Assembly (NCBI GenBank): GCA_964469765.1
Contig: CAYYAU010000073.1
Location: forward strand, 1-6,123
Length of the DNA: 6,123 nt
From: CAYYAU01 sp964469765 [NCBI: uncultured Clostridia bacterium]
GTDB lineage: Bacteria; UBA6262; WVXT01; CAYYAU01
Reading direction: 5' to 3'
Below the pieces are notes generated by a model. The model worked only from the letters and a program-made list of their open reading frames with translations, had not been told where the DNA came from and made no database searches. The position numbers were made by a program, and so were the translations under genes. How positions within the stretch are numbered: the first letter of the stretch is position 1; each line of letters begins with the position of its first letter. Shown here piece by piece: positions 5,861 to 6,123 of the stretch.

Positions 5861-6123
5861 TTAGAATTTAACTTTAAATGAGGCTTGTTGCCAATAATCA
5901 AAGTCTCCAATTAACCCGATACTATAATCAAAGTAGTATTTAAGTATCTTTATCCCAAAACCTGAAGTGAATGTTTCCATATTATTACCAAACTTATAAC
6001 CAATTCTTAATGCTAACATATCTTTAAACCCATACTCAAACCCAATATCACTTAACATACCATTTTCTTCTGATTTAATCAACCCTGTCCCAATAACAAC
6101 TTTGTGTGTTTTATAAATAGAGC
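5861..6123 (-). CDS. C-terminal part of a PorV/UPF0164-like outer-membrane barrel protein (5' truncated)
   Basis: The frame ends at TAA 5863-5861 and stays open to the right edge, giving at least 87 residues. The possible TTG start at 6082 should not be used, because coding continues through it as YKTHKVVIGTGLIKSEENGM. The residues alternate like barrel strands: IGFEYGFKDMLALRIGYKFG, SGFGIKI, YYFDYSIG, then DFDYWQQASFKVKF with a terminal Phe. This order (EYGF, LRIGYKFG, GFGIK, DYS, terminal aromatic beta-signal) is typical of the end of PorV/PorQ/UPF0164 proteins inserted by the BAM complex. Unlike the PorV-TPR protein, it ends at the barrel with no tail. It would be the gene upstream of the small FlgD-Ig gene in the operon, 70 bp away. 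Its N-terminus is outside the window, so a multidomain protein is possible. Confidence 0.7.
   Translation of the reverse strand, partial: SIYKTHKVVIGTGLIKSEENGMLSDIGFEYGFKDMLALRIGYKFGNNMETFTSGFGIKILKYYFDYSIGLIGDFDYWQQASFKVKF

Noticed and set aside
6080-6082. TTG as the start of a 73-residue protein at the right edge
   Set aside because: The frame stays open to the window edge and the upstream residues continue a barrel-like strand pattern, so this is the 3' part of a larger gene.

Overview
The window is AT-rich DNA, dense in coding sequence, from what looks like a diderm (Gram-negative-type) bacterium. It encodes Sec signal peptides, two PorV/UPF0164-type outer-membrane barrel proteins and FlgD-Ig-type C-terminal domains. 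This combination is common in Bacteroidota-like lineages and in uncultured candidate phyla (Omnitrophota, WOR-3, Poribacteria and similar). I cannot assign a taxon from the sequence alone. No RNA genes, mobile elements or CRISPR arrays were seen.

Left part, plus strand (1-1022): the last 37 codons of a membrane protein end in a TM helix and a basic tail. This looks like the C-terminus of a GldG-type ABC-transporter auxiliary protein. It overlaps by ATGA the start of a membrane-anchored DUF4340 protein. The pair is the usual accessory half of a Gld-type ABC exporter operon, whose ATPase and permease would lie to the left of the window. The overlap also fixes the DUF4340 start at 111 rather than at the earlier in-frame ATG at 75.

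Right part, minus strand (6123 down to 1027): four co-directional genes with gaps of 70, 11 and 16 bp form a probable operon for envelope and surface proteins. In transcription order they are: (i) the 3' end of a PorV-like barrel protein that enters from beyond the right edge; (ii) a 131-residue secreted protein that is little more than one FlgD-Ig-like domain; (iii) a 625-residue PorV/UPF0164-like barrel fused to a periplasmic coiled-coil/TPR tail; (iv) an 820-residue secreted mosaic with a Ycf48/BNR-type beta-propeller, an Ig-like domain, three tandem carboxypeptidase-regulatory-like modules and a C-terminal FlgD-Ig domain. The last three genes each have a strong Shine-Dalgarno sequence; the start of the first lies outside the window.

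The two operons converge with only 4 bp between their stop codons. The most interesting reading is functional. In type IX secretion, PorV is the outer-membrane shuttle that binds C-terminal Ig-like sorting domains. Here PorV-like proteins are interleaved with two proteins ending in related FlgD-Ig/CTD-like domains. This may be a PorV-linked surface-display unit, but that is inference: no core T9SS gene lies in the window.
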